A DNA stretch of 25,275 bases. Origin: Bog-756 sp050014755 (GTDB lineage Bacteria; Actinomycetota; Acidimicrobiia; Acidimicrobiales; RAAP-2). The notes beneath the pieces were generated by a model, which worked only from the letters and a program-made list of their open reading frames with translations, was not told the DNA's origin and searched no databases. Of this stretch, positions 15,337-23,258 are shown in pieces. The position numbers and the translations under genes were made by a program. The stretch lies in NCBI GenBank assembly GCA_050014755.1, contig JBEKCS010000052.1:1-25275 (forward strand), given 5' to 3'. Numbering within the stretch: the first letter of the stretch is position 1; each line of letters begins with the position of its first letter.

Positions 15337-16605
15337 TCAGTTGGCGAAGTTCCAGCCTTCGCCCTTCTCGTAGTGGTGGATGATGCTCTTGGCCATGAGG
15401 ATCTTGTGGACCTCGTCGGGGCCGTCGGCCAGACGGAGCACCCGGGCGGTGAGGTACATCCCGGCCAGCGGCAGATCGTTGCTCACCCCGGCGCCGCCCC
15501 AGACCTGGATGGCCCGGTCGACCACCCGGTGGTACGCGGCGGGCACGAACACCTTGATGGCGGAGATGGCGAGGCGGACGTCGGGATCGCCGTTGGCCAC
15601 CTTCTCGGCTGCGTTGATGGTCATGAGCCGGGCCGACTGCACGTCCATGTAGGACTCGGCGATGAAGCCCTGGATGAACTGCTTGTCCTTCAGAAGCCCA
15701 CCGTGGACCTCGCGGGTCAGGGTCCGCTCCACCATGAGGTCGAACGCCCGCCACATCTGGCCCACTGAATTCATGCAGTGGTACACGCGGCCGGCTCCCA
15801 AACGGTCCTGGGCCGCCTGGTGGCCCTGGCCGACCAGGCCGAGGGTGTTCTCCACGGGCACGCGGACGTTCTCGTACCTGATCTCGCAGTGGTCGGAGGT
15901 GGAGTGACCGAAGATGCCGATCCCACGGACGATGTTGACGCCCTTGGTGGCCGTCGGCACGATGATCTGGGTCATCTTGCCCGGGGCACCGAGCTCGCCC
16001 GACGGGTCGTTGGCCCGGCACATGACGATGAAGAAGTCGGCGTCGATGCCGTTCGAGGTGAACCACTTGTGGCCGTTGATGATCCAGTCGTCGCCGTCGC
16101 GGACCGCCTCGGTGGTGATGGAGCGGGGATCGGAGCCGGCGTGGTCCGGCTCGGTCATGGAGAATCCCGACTGCATCTCGCCCTCGATGAGCGGGAGCAG
16201 CCACTTGCGCTTCTGCTCCTCGGTCCCGTACTTGACCAGCACGCTGGCGTTGCCGGAGTTCGGCGCGGCGATGCCGAACAGGGCCGAGGCCCCCACCGCG
16301 TACGACAGGATCTCGTACATGTAGGCCAGCTCGAGGAAGTCGAGGCCCATCCCGCCGTACTCCTTGGGCAGGTGGGGCGCCCACAGCCCGGCCTCGTTGA
16401 CCTTGGCCTTGATCTCCTCGCGCAGCTCGATGCTCTCGTGCCTGGCCCGCTCGCGCTCCTCCTCGTCGAGCTCGCCGGCCCGGCGGGTCCGCCACAGGAT
16501 GTCCTCGTTGGGCAGTATCTCGGCGTTGATGAAGTCGGCCGTGCGCCGGCGGATCTCGTTGACCGCTGGGTCGAGGCCGGAAATCGGTGTCACGTTGATC
16601 GCCAC
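15337..16605 (-). CDS. Acyl-CoA dehydrogenase (FadE2/ACAD10-11-like)
   Basis: From GTG at 16605 this is 422 residues, the usual ACAD length. AAGGAG (16617-16612) 6 nt upstream decides this start over ATG codons at 16648/16645 and longer upstream extensions. Domains: helical N-terminus (1-145), beta domain with FAD/substrate motif FSMTEPDHAGSDP (148-160) and INGHKWFTSNG (176-186), then the C-terminal helical domain with IQVWGGAGVSNDLPLAG and ADGPDEVH (393-400). It introduces a double bond into an acyl-CoA, passing electrons via FAD to ETF. In the motif where medium-chain enzymes carry the catalytic Glu (YEGT), this protein reads ADGP, so an aspartate may be the base, as expected in the FadE2/ACAD10-11 branch. 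The acyl chain used is unknown. It precedes gabT and is divergent from the GNAT gene. Confidence 0.92.
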   Translation of the reverse strand: MAINVTPISGLDPAVNEIRRRTADFINAEILPNEDILWRTRRAGELDEEERERARHESIELREEIKAKVNEAGLWAPHLPKEYGGMGLDFLELAYMYEILSYAVGASALFGIAAPNSGNASVLVKYGTEEQKRKWLLPLIEGEMQSGFSMTEPDHAGSDPRSITTEAVRDGDDWIINGHKWFTSNGIDADFFIVMCRANDPSGELGAPGKMTQIIVPTATKGVNIVRGIGIFGHSTSDHCEIRYENVRVPVENTLGLVGQGHQAAQDRLGAGRVYHCMNSVGQMWRAFDLMVERTLTREVHGGLLKDKQFIQGFIAESYMDVQSARLMTINAAEKVANGDPDVRLAISAIKVFVPAAYHRVVDRAIQVWGGAGVSNDLPLAGMYLTARVLRLADGPDEVHKILMAKSIIHHYEKGEGWNFAN

Positions 16606-16691
16606 GGGACTCTCCTTGTCGTGGATCGGACTATCTGCCGCCATCATGGCCCAGGCCGGCGCGGCCACATTCGGAAGGTACTCCGGGGCGC

Positions 16692-16697
16692 TACTGT
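16692..16697 (+). promoter_or_regulatory. Candidate leaderless -10 box (TACTGT) of the GNAT gene
   Basis: TACTGT is followed by 7 nt and ATG at 16705, in the 99-bp region divergent with the acyl-CoA dehydrogenase. No Shine-Dalgarno is present, so the transcript may start at the ATG. TTCGGA at 16670-16675 is a weak -35 candidate with a 16-bp spacer. Confidence 0.45.
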
Positions 16698-16704
16698 GCG
16701 CGTC

Positions 16705-17334
16705 ATGGCCCCAACCCAGTTCACGTTCGCGCCGCTCACACTGGACCGACGGACCCTCAACGAGGCCGCCGTCCTCGGGTGCCGGAGCTTCTACGACGAC
16801 CCGTTCTTCATCCATCTCTCGGCCGAGCCGATGCTGCGATCCCGGGGCCTGGCCCTGTACTTCCGGACCCATCTCGCCGTGTTGGGGGACACCGCGGTCA
16901 CCACCGGGGCCCGCGACGCCGCCGGGACCCTGGTGGGCATCTGCGTGTGGCAGCGCCCGGGGACGTACCCACTCCCGATGGCCAGCCAGGTGCGGGAGAT
17001 GGGCGGATCGGTGCGGGCGCTGATCCCCCGGCCGGCATCCATGGTGACCGGCTTGCGGTACACGCTGGCCCTCGAGAAGGCCCGGCCGAAGAGCGAGCAC
17101 TGGTATCTCTGCCTGCTGGCCGCCGACCCCATGGCGTGGCGACGGGGCATCGGCACCGCCCTGCTCGAGCCGTCCCTCGCCACCGTCGACGAGGACGGAC
17201 TGCCCTGCTACCTGGAGACCCAGAAGGAGGCCAACCTCGCCTTCTACCGCCGGTTCGGATTCGAGGAGACCGAGCGGCTGACGCCGAGCCGGGGCGGGCC
17301 GCCACTGTTCACCATGACCCGACCGGTGCGGTGA
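16705..17334 (+). CDS. GNAT-family N-acetyltransferase
   Basis: This 209-residue protein fits a single GNAT domain. The acetyl-CoA pyrophosphate-binding motif A is WYLCLLAADPMAWRRGIG (133-150), with the R/Q-x-x-G-x-G core at R146-R147-G148-I149-G150, followed by ALLEPSL. Motif B is LETQKEANLAFYRRFGF (170-186), where N177 and Y181 occupy the usual acetyl-CoA/acid positions. The N-terminal part (about 20-60) contains FYDDPFFIHL, common in the subgroup annotated as generic GNATs. It transfers an acetyl group from acetyl-CoA to an amine; the acceptor is unknown. It is a single gene, divergent from the acyl-CoA dehydrogenase, and its stop lies 7 bp from the convergent GT39 gene's stop. Confidence 0.9.
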   Translation: MAPTQFTFAPLTLDRRTLNEAAVLGCRSFYDDPFFIHLSAEPMLRSRGLALYFRTHLAVLGDTAVTTGARDAAGTLVGICVWQRPGTYPLPMASQVREMGGSVRALIPRPASMVTGLRYTLALEKARPKSEHWYLCLLAADPMAWRRGIGTALLEPSLATVDEDGLPCYLETQKEANLAFYRRFGFEETERLTPSRGGPPLFTMTRPVR

Positions 17335-17341
17335 CTCGGGC

Positions 17342-19480
17342 CTACGACGCCCCGGCGGAGAGGTCGTAGACGGTTACGCCACCGACCGTTCGGGCGGTGA
17401 AGTGGGAGGTCACCCAGGTAGCGATCTGGGTGGCGTCCGACGAAGTCGACCCACCACCACCGCCACCGAAGCCGCCACCGCTGACGTAGTAGTGGATCCT
17501 CCCTTCGGCCACGTACCGTTCGAACTGGGCGAGGGTGGGTGTCGGGTCGCTCCCGTTGAAGCCGCCGATGGCCATGACCGGGTCATCGGTCGCCAGCTGG
17601 TACCCGGCTGCCGAGTTGGATCCGGTCGTGGCAGCGACCCACGAGTACCGATCGGCGCCGGCCCCGAGGAGCGCGGTGAGCTGCTTGTTGGGCGTCGATG
17701 CGTTGAGCAGCCCGCCGCCGCCTCCACCGCCTCCTCCGACGGCGCCCGGACCACCGAACCCACCGCCGGCGAACCCGCCACCCGGCAAGGCTCCGCCCGG
17801 GAAGGCCCCGCCGGCGAAGCCACGGCCGGCGCCGGCGAAGCCACGGCCGGCGAACCCGCCGCCAGTCGACCCGCCGGGAATGGCCCCGAACCGACCTCCG
17901 AACCCTGCGGGGCCCCCGACGAGTCCGCCCGGACCGAACCCGCCGCCACTCACGGCCGGACCGGCCGACGGGATGGCCCCGGAGTGGGGCGTGGCCGCGG
18001 TGTCCACGGAGTACGCGGCGGGACCGGCGAGGACGGTGGCGATGCCGAGCCCGGCGATCCCCGCGGCGAGCACGCCCCGGGCCCTGGGCAGGGCGACGAT
18101 GGCGACTGCGGCGACCACACCCGCGGCGAGGATCGCCCACCGGAGGGCGGGATACCAACCCGGGCTCCAGCCGAGGAGCACGAAGGACCAGGCCACGGTG
18201 GCCAGAACGGCGGCGCACAGTGCCAGGCGGGGAAACCACCCGACCCGACGGCTCCACAGCGTTCCGGCACCGATACCCACCAGGGCGCCGACCGCCGGCG
18301 CCAGGGCGACCGTGTAGTACGGGTGGATGATGCCCTGGGCATAGCTGAAGATGAGGCCGGTCAGCAGCAGCCACCCCCCGAACACCAGGACGGCGGCCCG
18401 GGTCCGGTCGGTTCGCGGACTGCGTCGGGTGAGCCACAGGACGGCGACCATGCCGATGAGGGCGCCGGGGATCAGCCACGAGATCTGGCCGCCCATGGAC
18501 CGGAGGAACAGGCGGTCCCAACCGGTCGGCCCCCACCTCGATCCGGCCGCGCCGGCCCCGCCGACGCTCCCGGTCTCGTTGCCGCTCAGGCGACCGATGC
18601 CGTTGTAGCCGAAGACGAGGTTGAACAGGTTGTTGTCGGTCGAGCCGCCGATGTAGGGCCGGTCCGACGCCGGGGTCAGTTCGACGGCGGCCACCCACCA
18701 ACCGGCCGAGACGACCATGGCGATCCCGGTGTAGGCCAGCTGCACGATGCGGCGCCCGAGCTTCGGGGGACCGGCCACCAGATACACCACGGCGAGCACC
18801 GGCATCAGGATGAACGCCTGCATCATCTTGGTGATGAAGCCGAAGCCGATGAGCGCCCCGGCCAGGACGATCCACCGGGTCTTCCCCGCCTCGAGGGCGC
18901 GGATGGTGGCGTAGGCGGACGCCGTCAGTACCAGCGCCAGGAGCGCGTCGGGGTTGTCGAAGCGGAACATGAGGGTGGCCACCGGCGTGACGGCCAGTAC
19001 GGCACCGGCGAGCAGGGCGGCCCCGGGGGCGAACCACCGCCGTACGCAGGCGTAGATCAGTCCGACCGTGGCCACGCCCTCGAGTGCCTGGGGCACGAGG
19101 AGACTCCACGAGTCGAGACCGAAGACCCGGGCGGACAGCTCCATCACCCACAGCGAGGCCGGGGGCTTGTCGACGGTGATGAAGCTGGAGGAGTCGAAGG
19201 AGCCGAAGAAGAACGCCTTCCAGCTCTTGGTGCCGGCCTGGACCGCGGCGGCGTAGAAGCTGTTCGCCCACCCCGATTGGCCGAGTCCCCACAGGTAGAG
19301 GATCCCGGTGCCGACGAGCAGTGCGAGGAGCGCCGGGCGGACCCAGACCGGGTCCTCGGGCCTGCCGCGGACGAGCCGGCGCACCATGCCGGCCGGCGGC
19401 TCGACCGCGGCGGGCTCGCCCGTGGGCCCCTGGCCGGTCCCAAGGTCCGGTCGTCGGCCGGTCGTGAGGACGCCGGTCAT
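17342..19480 (-). CDS. GT39/ArnT-like membrane glycosyltransferase with glycine-rich C-terminal region
   Basis: From ATG at 19480 this is 712 residues. TM1 is at about 49-66. The first extracytoplasmic loop carries TVDKPPASLW with D104-K105-P106-P107, the conserved DKPP motif of ArnT/PMT-type enzymes. RFDNPDALL (173-181) is a second family motif. About 11-12 further TM helices run to roughly residue 490. Then come a glycine-rich stretch (about 505-592: repeats of GGGF, AGRGFAG, and a run of nine glycines), a compact soluble domain (about 593-665, with DRYSWVAATTGSNSAAGY), a second glycine run (667-678) and a final segment. Family members transfer sugars from polyprenyl-phosphate donors to envelope acceptors on the outer side. 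The start overlaps the GT2-GtrA stop (ATGA), and that upstream gene probably makes the lipid-linked donor. Confidence 0.9.
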   Translation of the reverse strand: MTGVLTTGRRPDLGTGQGPTGEPAAVEPPAGMVRRLVRGRPEDPVWVRPALLALLVGTGILYLWGLGQSGWANSFYAAAVQAGTKSWKAFFFGSFDSSSFITVDKPPASLWVMELSARVFGLDSWSLLVPQALEGVATVGLIYACVRRWFAPGAALLAGAVLAVTPVATLMFRFDNPDALLALVLTASAYATIRALEAGKTRWIVLAGALIGFGFITKMMQAFILMPVLAVVYLVAGPPKLGRRIVQLAYTGIAMVVSAGWWVAAVELTPASDRPYIGGSTDNNLFNLVFGYNGIGRLSGNETGSVGGAGAAGSRWGPTGWDRLFLRSMGGQISWLIPGALIGMVAVLWLTRRSPRTDRTRAAVLVFGGWLLLTGLIFSYAQGIIHPYYTVALAPAVGALVGIGAGTLWSRRVGWFPRLALCAAVLATVAWSFVLLGWSPGWYPALRWAILAAGVVAAVAIVALPRARGVLAAGIAGLGIATVLAGPAAYSVDTAATPHSGAIPSAGPAVSGGGFGPGGLVGGPAGFGGRFGAIPGGSTGGGFAGRGFAGAGRGFAGGAFPGGALPGGGFAGGGFGGPGAVGGGGGGGGGLLNASTPNKQLTALLGAGADRYSWVAATTGSNSAAGYQLATDDPVMAIGGFNGSDPTPTLAQFERYVAEGRIHYYVSGGGFGGGGGGSTSSDATQIATWVTSHFTARTVGGVTVYDLSAGAS
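17810..17851 (-). repeat. Perfect 21-bp tandem duplication in the glycine-rich region
   Basis: The 21 bases at 17810-17830 recur exactly at 17831-17851. In the protein (minus strand) each unit encodes AGRGFAG, giving two copies back to back. In-frame tandem repeats of this kind can change copy number by slippage without breaking the gene. Confidence 0.85.
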
Positions 19481-20829
19481 CGTGAGGCCCGTTCGGGCGT
19501 GGGGTCCGGCCGCATCGAGGCCGGTGAGGTAGTCGAGGAATCGCCGGTCGGGGCGCCGGGATCGACCCGGGCCCCGAACCGGGGCCGAAACACCCAGGTG
19601 CGGAGGATGCCGAACCGCAGCGCGGCCGCCGCCAGGTTGGCCAGGGTGACGGCCACCAGCTCGGGGGCGAGCGAGTCCATCCCGAGGGTGCGAGCGCCCA
19701 GGAGTGCCGCCGTGGTGAACGTCAAGCTGACACCGAGGAGCGCGGACGCCGCCAGCGAACGATGGACCCGGTCGAGACCGTGGCGCACGGTTCCGGCCAT
19801 GCCCCGGTGGGCGGCGGTGTTGCCGATGCCGCACGCCACGATGGCCGTCGCATTGGCCACGTAGCTGCCCATCCATGGCTCGAGTAGGGCGAACAGGGCC
19901 ATGTAGGCGAGGGTGCTGATCACCCCTACTCCGGCGAACCGGAGCAACTCGTCGGCGAACACCTGGTCTCCCTTGCCCGCCTGCTCGTCGGTTCGTCCGT
20001 GGGTGCCCTTCTCGGGAACCGGTTGGGCAGTGCGCCGCCCCGGGGCACGCCGTCGGCGGGCCCGGGCCGCCCGACGGCGCGAGGCCGGGGACGCCATCCG
20101 GGCCACGCCGCACAGGTCCAGCCACGCCGTGCGGGCCACGGCCACCCGCGAGTCGAGGTCGTCCACCCAGTCGACCGGCACCTCGTGGATCCGTAGGCCG
20201 AGTCGGCGGGAGGTCACCAGGACCTCGGTGTCGAAGAACCAGGCGTCGTCCTCGACGAGGGGCAGCACGGCGGCGACGGCGTCGCTGCGCATGGCTTTGA
20301 AGCCGCATTGGGCGTCGGTCCATGCGGCGCCGAGGAACGTGCGGATCAGGAGGTTGTAGGCCCGCGAGATGACCTCGCGCCTGGCCCCGCGCACCACATG
20401 GGCGCCCGGGGCCAGGCGGGACCCGATCGCCACGTCGCTGTGCCCGGTCAGCAGGGGCGCCACCAGGGGGAGCAGCGCGTCGAGCCCGGTGGCCAGGTCG
20501 ACGTCCATGTAGGCGACGACCGGTGCGTCGCTGGCCGTCCACGTCGCGCGCAGGGCCCGGCCCCGTCCCTTGCGGTCGAGGTGGACGGCACGTACCCCGG
20601 GAAGGCTCGACGCCAGCCCCGAGGCGATCGACCAGGTGTCGTCGGTGCTGGCGTTGTCGGCGATGGTGACCACGGTGGCCAGGGGGAACGACGAGTCGAG
20701 GAAGAAGCGCAGCGACGTGATGCTCGCCGCCAGCTGCTGGGCCTCGTTGTAGACGGGGACGACGATCTCCAGCTGCGCCGCGACGTCGGTACCGTCCGGG
20801 CGGGGTCGGGGGAGTGGTGTGAGGGTCAT
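19477..20829 (-). CDS. Bifunctional GT2 glycosyltransferase / GtrA-family membrane protein
   Basis: This 450-residue fusion starts at ATG 20829. The N-terminal DPM1-like GT2 domain (about 18-245) has VVPVYNEAQQL (23-33), IADNASTDDTW (57-67), the metal/nucleotide motif YMDVDLATGL (DVD at 109-111) and QCGFKAMRSDA (174-184). An arginine-rich linker (251-266) leads to a GtrA domain (about 293-415) with four TM helices, starting ADELLRFAGVGVISTLAYM and ending LRFGILRTWVFR. GT2 enzymes of this branch move a sugar from a nucleotide onto polyprenyl phosphate at the inner face; GtrA proteins are proposed to help flip the product. It overlaps the kinase gene by ATGA upstream and the GT39 gene by ATGA downstream, so donor synthesis, flipping and transfer are encoded side by side. 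The sugar is unknown. Confidence 0.92.
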   Translation of the reverse strand: MTLTPLPRPRPDGTDVAAQLEIVVPVYNEAQQLAASITSLRFFLDSSFPLATVVTIADNASTDDTWSIASGLASSLPGVRAVHLDRKGRGRALRATWTASDAPVVAYMDVDLATGLDALLPLVAPLLTGHSDVAIGSRLAPGAHVVRGARREVISRAYNLLIRTFLGAAWTDAQCGFKAMRSDAVAAVLPLVEDDAWFFDTEVLVTSRRLGLRIHEVPVDWVDDLDSRVAVARTAWLDLCGVARMASPASRRRAARARRRRAPGRRTAQPVPEKGTHGRTDEQAGKGDQVFADELLRFAGVGVISTLAYMALFALLEPWMGSYVANATAIVACGIGNTAAHRGMAGTVRHGLDRVHRSLAASALLGVSLTFTTAALLGARTLGMDSLAPELVAVTLANLAAAALRFGILRTWVFRPRFGARVDPGAPTGDSSTTSPASMRPDPTPERASR

Positions 20830-22466
20830 GGGCCGACCGTACGGGGGCGGTCTTCGTCCACCGTGGGAGCGCCCTGTGGGTTCGCTGTGGATCCTGGCCT
20901 TCCGGATCGGTCGCCGTCGGGCATCGCGTCCGCCGTGTCCGGGGGCGGTTGCGAGGCCCCGTCCGGGTCCGGCACGGGCACACCGGACGGCAGGCGGACG
21001 GTGAACGTGGAGCCCTGGCCAAGCACGCTGGTGGCGGACGCGGATCCCCCGTGCGCGGCCACGATGGCCGACACGATGGACAGGCCCAGCCCGGCTCCCC
21101 CGTGGAGCCGCGAGCGGCTGGGGTCGGAGCGGTAGAAGCGCTCGAACACGTGGGCCACCTGGTCCGGCGCCAATCCGGGGCCGGAGTCGGACACCTCGAC
21201 GACCGCTCCCGATCCGTCGGCGTCGACGGAGACCCGCGTTTTGGTCCCCTCGGGCGTGTGGGCCCGGACGTTCCCGAGCAGGTTGTCGACGACCTGGCGG
21301 AGGCCGGTCGCGTCGCCGGTGACCTCGATGGGGCGGGGGGCGGTGAAGGTGATCGGCCAGCCGGGCCCGACGGTCCGGGCCGTGCTGACGGCCTCGGCGC
21401 ACAGTGCCACCAGGTCGACCGACTGCATCTCCATGGGCCGACCCTCGTCGAGTCGGGCGAGGAGGAGCAGGTCGGCCACCAGTCGCTCCATCCGGCCGGT
21501 CTCGCTGACGATGCCCCGCATGAGTCGTTCGAGGTCCTCCTTCTGCTCGGAGGCGCCCCGACCGAACAGCTCGGCGTAGGCCGACACCGCGGCGATGGGC
21601 GTGCGGAGCTCGTGGGATGCATCGGCCACGAAGCGGCGCAGCCGGGCGTCGGACTCGCGCAGCCGTTGCTCGGTGGCGACCCGGGCGCTGAACGCCGACT
21701 CGATCCGGGACAGCATGACGTTGAGGGTACGGGCGAGCCGACCGACCTCGGTGGAGCTGTTCTCACCGGGAACGCGCTCGGTGAGGTTGCCGTCGGCGAT
21801 GGACTCGGCCGCCGTCTCCATGTCGCGTAGTGGCTTGAGCCCGAGCTGGACCAGCCAGAATCCGCCGAGGAGGGCGATCAATACCGCGCCGGCGGTGACG
21901 ATGAGCTCGATCACCAGGAGGTGATGGAGGGTGCTCTCGGTGTCGCCCAGCGGTTGGGCCACGATCAGCAGGTCGCCGACGGCGATGGTCGATGCCTGGA
22001 CGCGGAACGTCGGACCGCCGGCCTTGGTGGAGGGGGCGTCGAAGTACGCGACCCGGGTGCCGTCGGGTGCGGTCTGGAAGCCGGTGATGGTGGCGGGGAT
22101 CACCGGGCTGAAGGTCGAGCCGTTGACGTAGGCCGGGCAGTCGAGCGTGCCGACCAGATGGCCCGCCCTCGTGCGCAGCTGCACGGCCACACTCTGGAAC
22201 GCGTTGGACGGACCGCTGCCCGGGGAGTGGTCGTCGCCACCCGGGCCCGGCGTCGGGAAGGGCTGACCCGGCCCACCGAAGCAGGCGGGGAACGTGTCGC
22301 CCTGGTCGATGGGGATCTCGTAGCGACCCCGCACCGAGGCCAGCTGCTGGTCGACCCGCTGGTAGAGGAACGACTGGAGGGCCGAATAGGTGACGACGTC
22401 AGCGATGGCCAGCGCGACCAGGGCGATCACTCCGATGGTGACGAGGAGCCGGGCGCGCAGTGACAT
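20826..22466 (-). CDS. Sensor histidine kinase of a two-component system
   Basis: This 546-residue protein has the standard order: TM1 (about 8-30), an extracytoplasmic sensor (31-183), TM2 (184-207), HAMP (208-262), HisKA with phospho-accepting H285 in DASHELRTP, and HATPase_c with N-box N395/N399 in QVVDNLLGNVRAH, G1 box DSGPG (427-431), F-box FERFYRSD and G2 box GGAGLGLSIV (456-465). A disordered acidic/proline-rich tail follows (about 490-546). The sensor has a Pro/Gly/His-rich stretch (65-86) and two cysteines (C62 and C110) that could form a disulfide. It phosphorylates the regulator encoded 2 bp upstream in the transcript and shares a 4-bp stop/start overlap with the GT2-GtrA gene. The signal is unknown; cation or envelope stress sensing would fit the operon but is inference. 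Confidence 0.95.
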   Translation of the reverse strand: MSLRARLLVTIGVIALVALAIADVVTYSALQSFLYQRVDQQLASVRGRYEIPIDQGDTFPACFGGPGQPFPTPGPGGDDHSPGSGPSNAFQSVAVQLRTRAGHLVGTLDCPAYVNGSTFSPVIPATITGFQTAPDGTRVAYFDAPSTKAGGPTFRVQASTIAVGDLLIVAQPLGDTESTLHHLLVIELIVTAGAVLIALLGGFWLVQLGLKPLRDMETAAESIADGNLTERVPGENSSTEVGRLARTLNVMLSRIESAFSARVATEQRLRESDARLRRFVADASHELRTPIAAVSAYAELFGRGASEQKEDLERLMRGIVSETGRMERLVADLLLLARLDEGRPMEMQSVDLVALCAEAVSTARTVGPGWPITFTAPRPIEVTGDATGLRQVVDNLLGNVRAHTPEGTKTRVSVDADGSGAVVEVSDSGPGLAPDQVAHVFERFYRSDPSRSRLHGGAGLGLSIVSAIVAAHGGSASATSVLGQGSTFTVRLPSGVPVPDPDGASQPPPDTADAMPDGDRSGRPGSTANPQGAPTVDEDRPRTVGP

Positions 22467-22468
22467 GG

Positions 22469-23170
22469 TCAGCCGGCCGCCGGCTCGCGCAAGGTGTACC
22501 CGACGAGACGCACCGTGTGGATCACCGGGGGTCCGGCCACCTCGAGCTTCTTGCGGAGGTAGCTGACGTAGGTCTCGACGACGTTGCCGTCGCCGCCGAA
22601 GTCGTAGTGCCAGACGTGATCGAGGATCTGGGTCTTGGAGAGCACGTGGCGCGGGTTGAGGAGGAAGAACCGGAGGAGGTTGAACTCGGTGGCGGTCAGG
22701 GGGATGACCTTCCCGGCACGGGTGACTTCGTGGGCGCTCTCGTTCATCTCGATGTCGGCGAACCGCAGGATCCCGCCGTCGTCGGGCTCGGCACCCATCC
22801 GGCGCAGGATGGCATGCACTCTGGCCACCACCTCGGCGAGGGCGAACGGTTTGGTCACGTAGTCGTCGCCGCCGATGGTGAGCCCGGCCACCTTGTCCTC
22901 GACCGCATCGCGTGCGGTGAGGAAGAGCACGGGTACCCGGAGACCGTCGGCGCGGAGCCGGCGGGTCACCTCGAGCCCGTCGAGGTCGGGCAGCATCACG
23001 TCGAGCACGATCAGGTCCGGAGGGTTCTCCTGGGCTGCGGCCAGGGCCATCCGCCCGTTGACGGCCTCGGCCACATCGAATCCCTCATAACGGAGCGAGG
23101 TGGCGACGGAGTCGACGATGGACGGTTCGTCGTCGACGACCAGGATTCGTTGGCTGCGGGTGGGCTCCAC
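22469..23170 (-). CDS. OmpR/PhoP-type response regulator
   Basis: This 233-residue regulator has a receiver domain (about 8-122) with acidic pocket D13/D14, phospho-accepting D57 (IVLDVMLPDLDG), T85 (FLTARD) and K107 (YVTKPF), and an OmpR winged helix (about 135-229) with LTATEFNLLRFFLLNP, FGGDGNVVETYVSYLRKKL and HTVRLVGYTLR. Both halves are very close in style to mycobacterial PhoP (DDYVTKPF, DHVWHYDFGGDGNVVE). The GTG start is supported by GAGGAG 5 nt upstream. It is the first gene of the operon regulator-kinase-GT2/GtrA-GT39, and three PhoP-type heptamers lie about 90 nt upstream of its start, so autoregulation is likely. I leave the gene symbol blank because several PhoP-like paralogues exist in actinobacteria. 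Confidence 0.95.
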   Translation of the reverse strand: MEPTRSQRILVVDDEPSIVDSVATSLRYEGFDVAEAVNGRMALAAAQENPPDLIVLDVMLPDLDGLEVTRRLRADGLRVPVLFLTARDAVEDKVAGLTIGGDDYVTKPFALAEVVARVHAILRRMGAEPDDGGILRFADIEMNESAHEVTRAGKVIPLTATEFNLLRFFLLNPRHVLSKTQILDHVWHYDFGGDGNVVETYVSYLRKKLEVAGPPVIHTVRLVGYTLREPAAG

Positions 23171-23258
23171 GGACGCTCCTCGGGGTGGATGTCGGCTCGG
23201 TCGACCGGCCGATCGGACCTCGTTCTGCCTGGAGCTTCGCGCCGACGACTGCCGTGCG

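Noticed and set aside
15337..17100. Extension of the acyl-CoA dehydrogenase N-terminus by about 165 residues
   Set aside because: AAGGAG sits 6 nt before GTG 16605 and family similarity begins there; the extension runs through the divergent GNAT gene.
17690..17960. CRISPR-like appearance of the repeat-rich GC stretch
   Set aside because: The repeats have no constant length and no unique spacers; they are codons of a glycine-rich protein region with one 21-bp tandem duplication.
17402..19864. An 820-codon plus-strand frame opposite the GT39 gene
   Set aside because: Its translation is low-complexity Gly/Glu/Asp/Arg without any domain, and it mirrors the glycosyltransferase codons. It is an antisense shadow.
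17342..21766. An uninterrupted 1474-codon minus-strand frame that could be read as one giant protein
   Set aside because: Only the part from 19480 downward is a recognisable protein (GT39). Upstream of that the frame is a shifted reading of the GT2-GtrA and histidine kinase genes, rich in Arg/Pro/Ser as expected for a shadow frame in GC-rich DNA.
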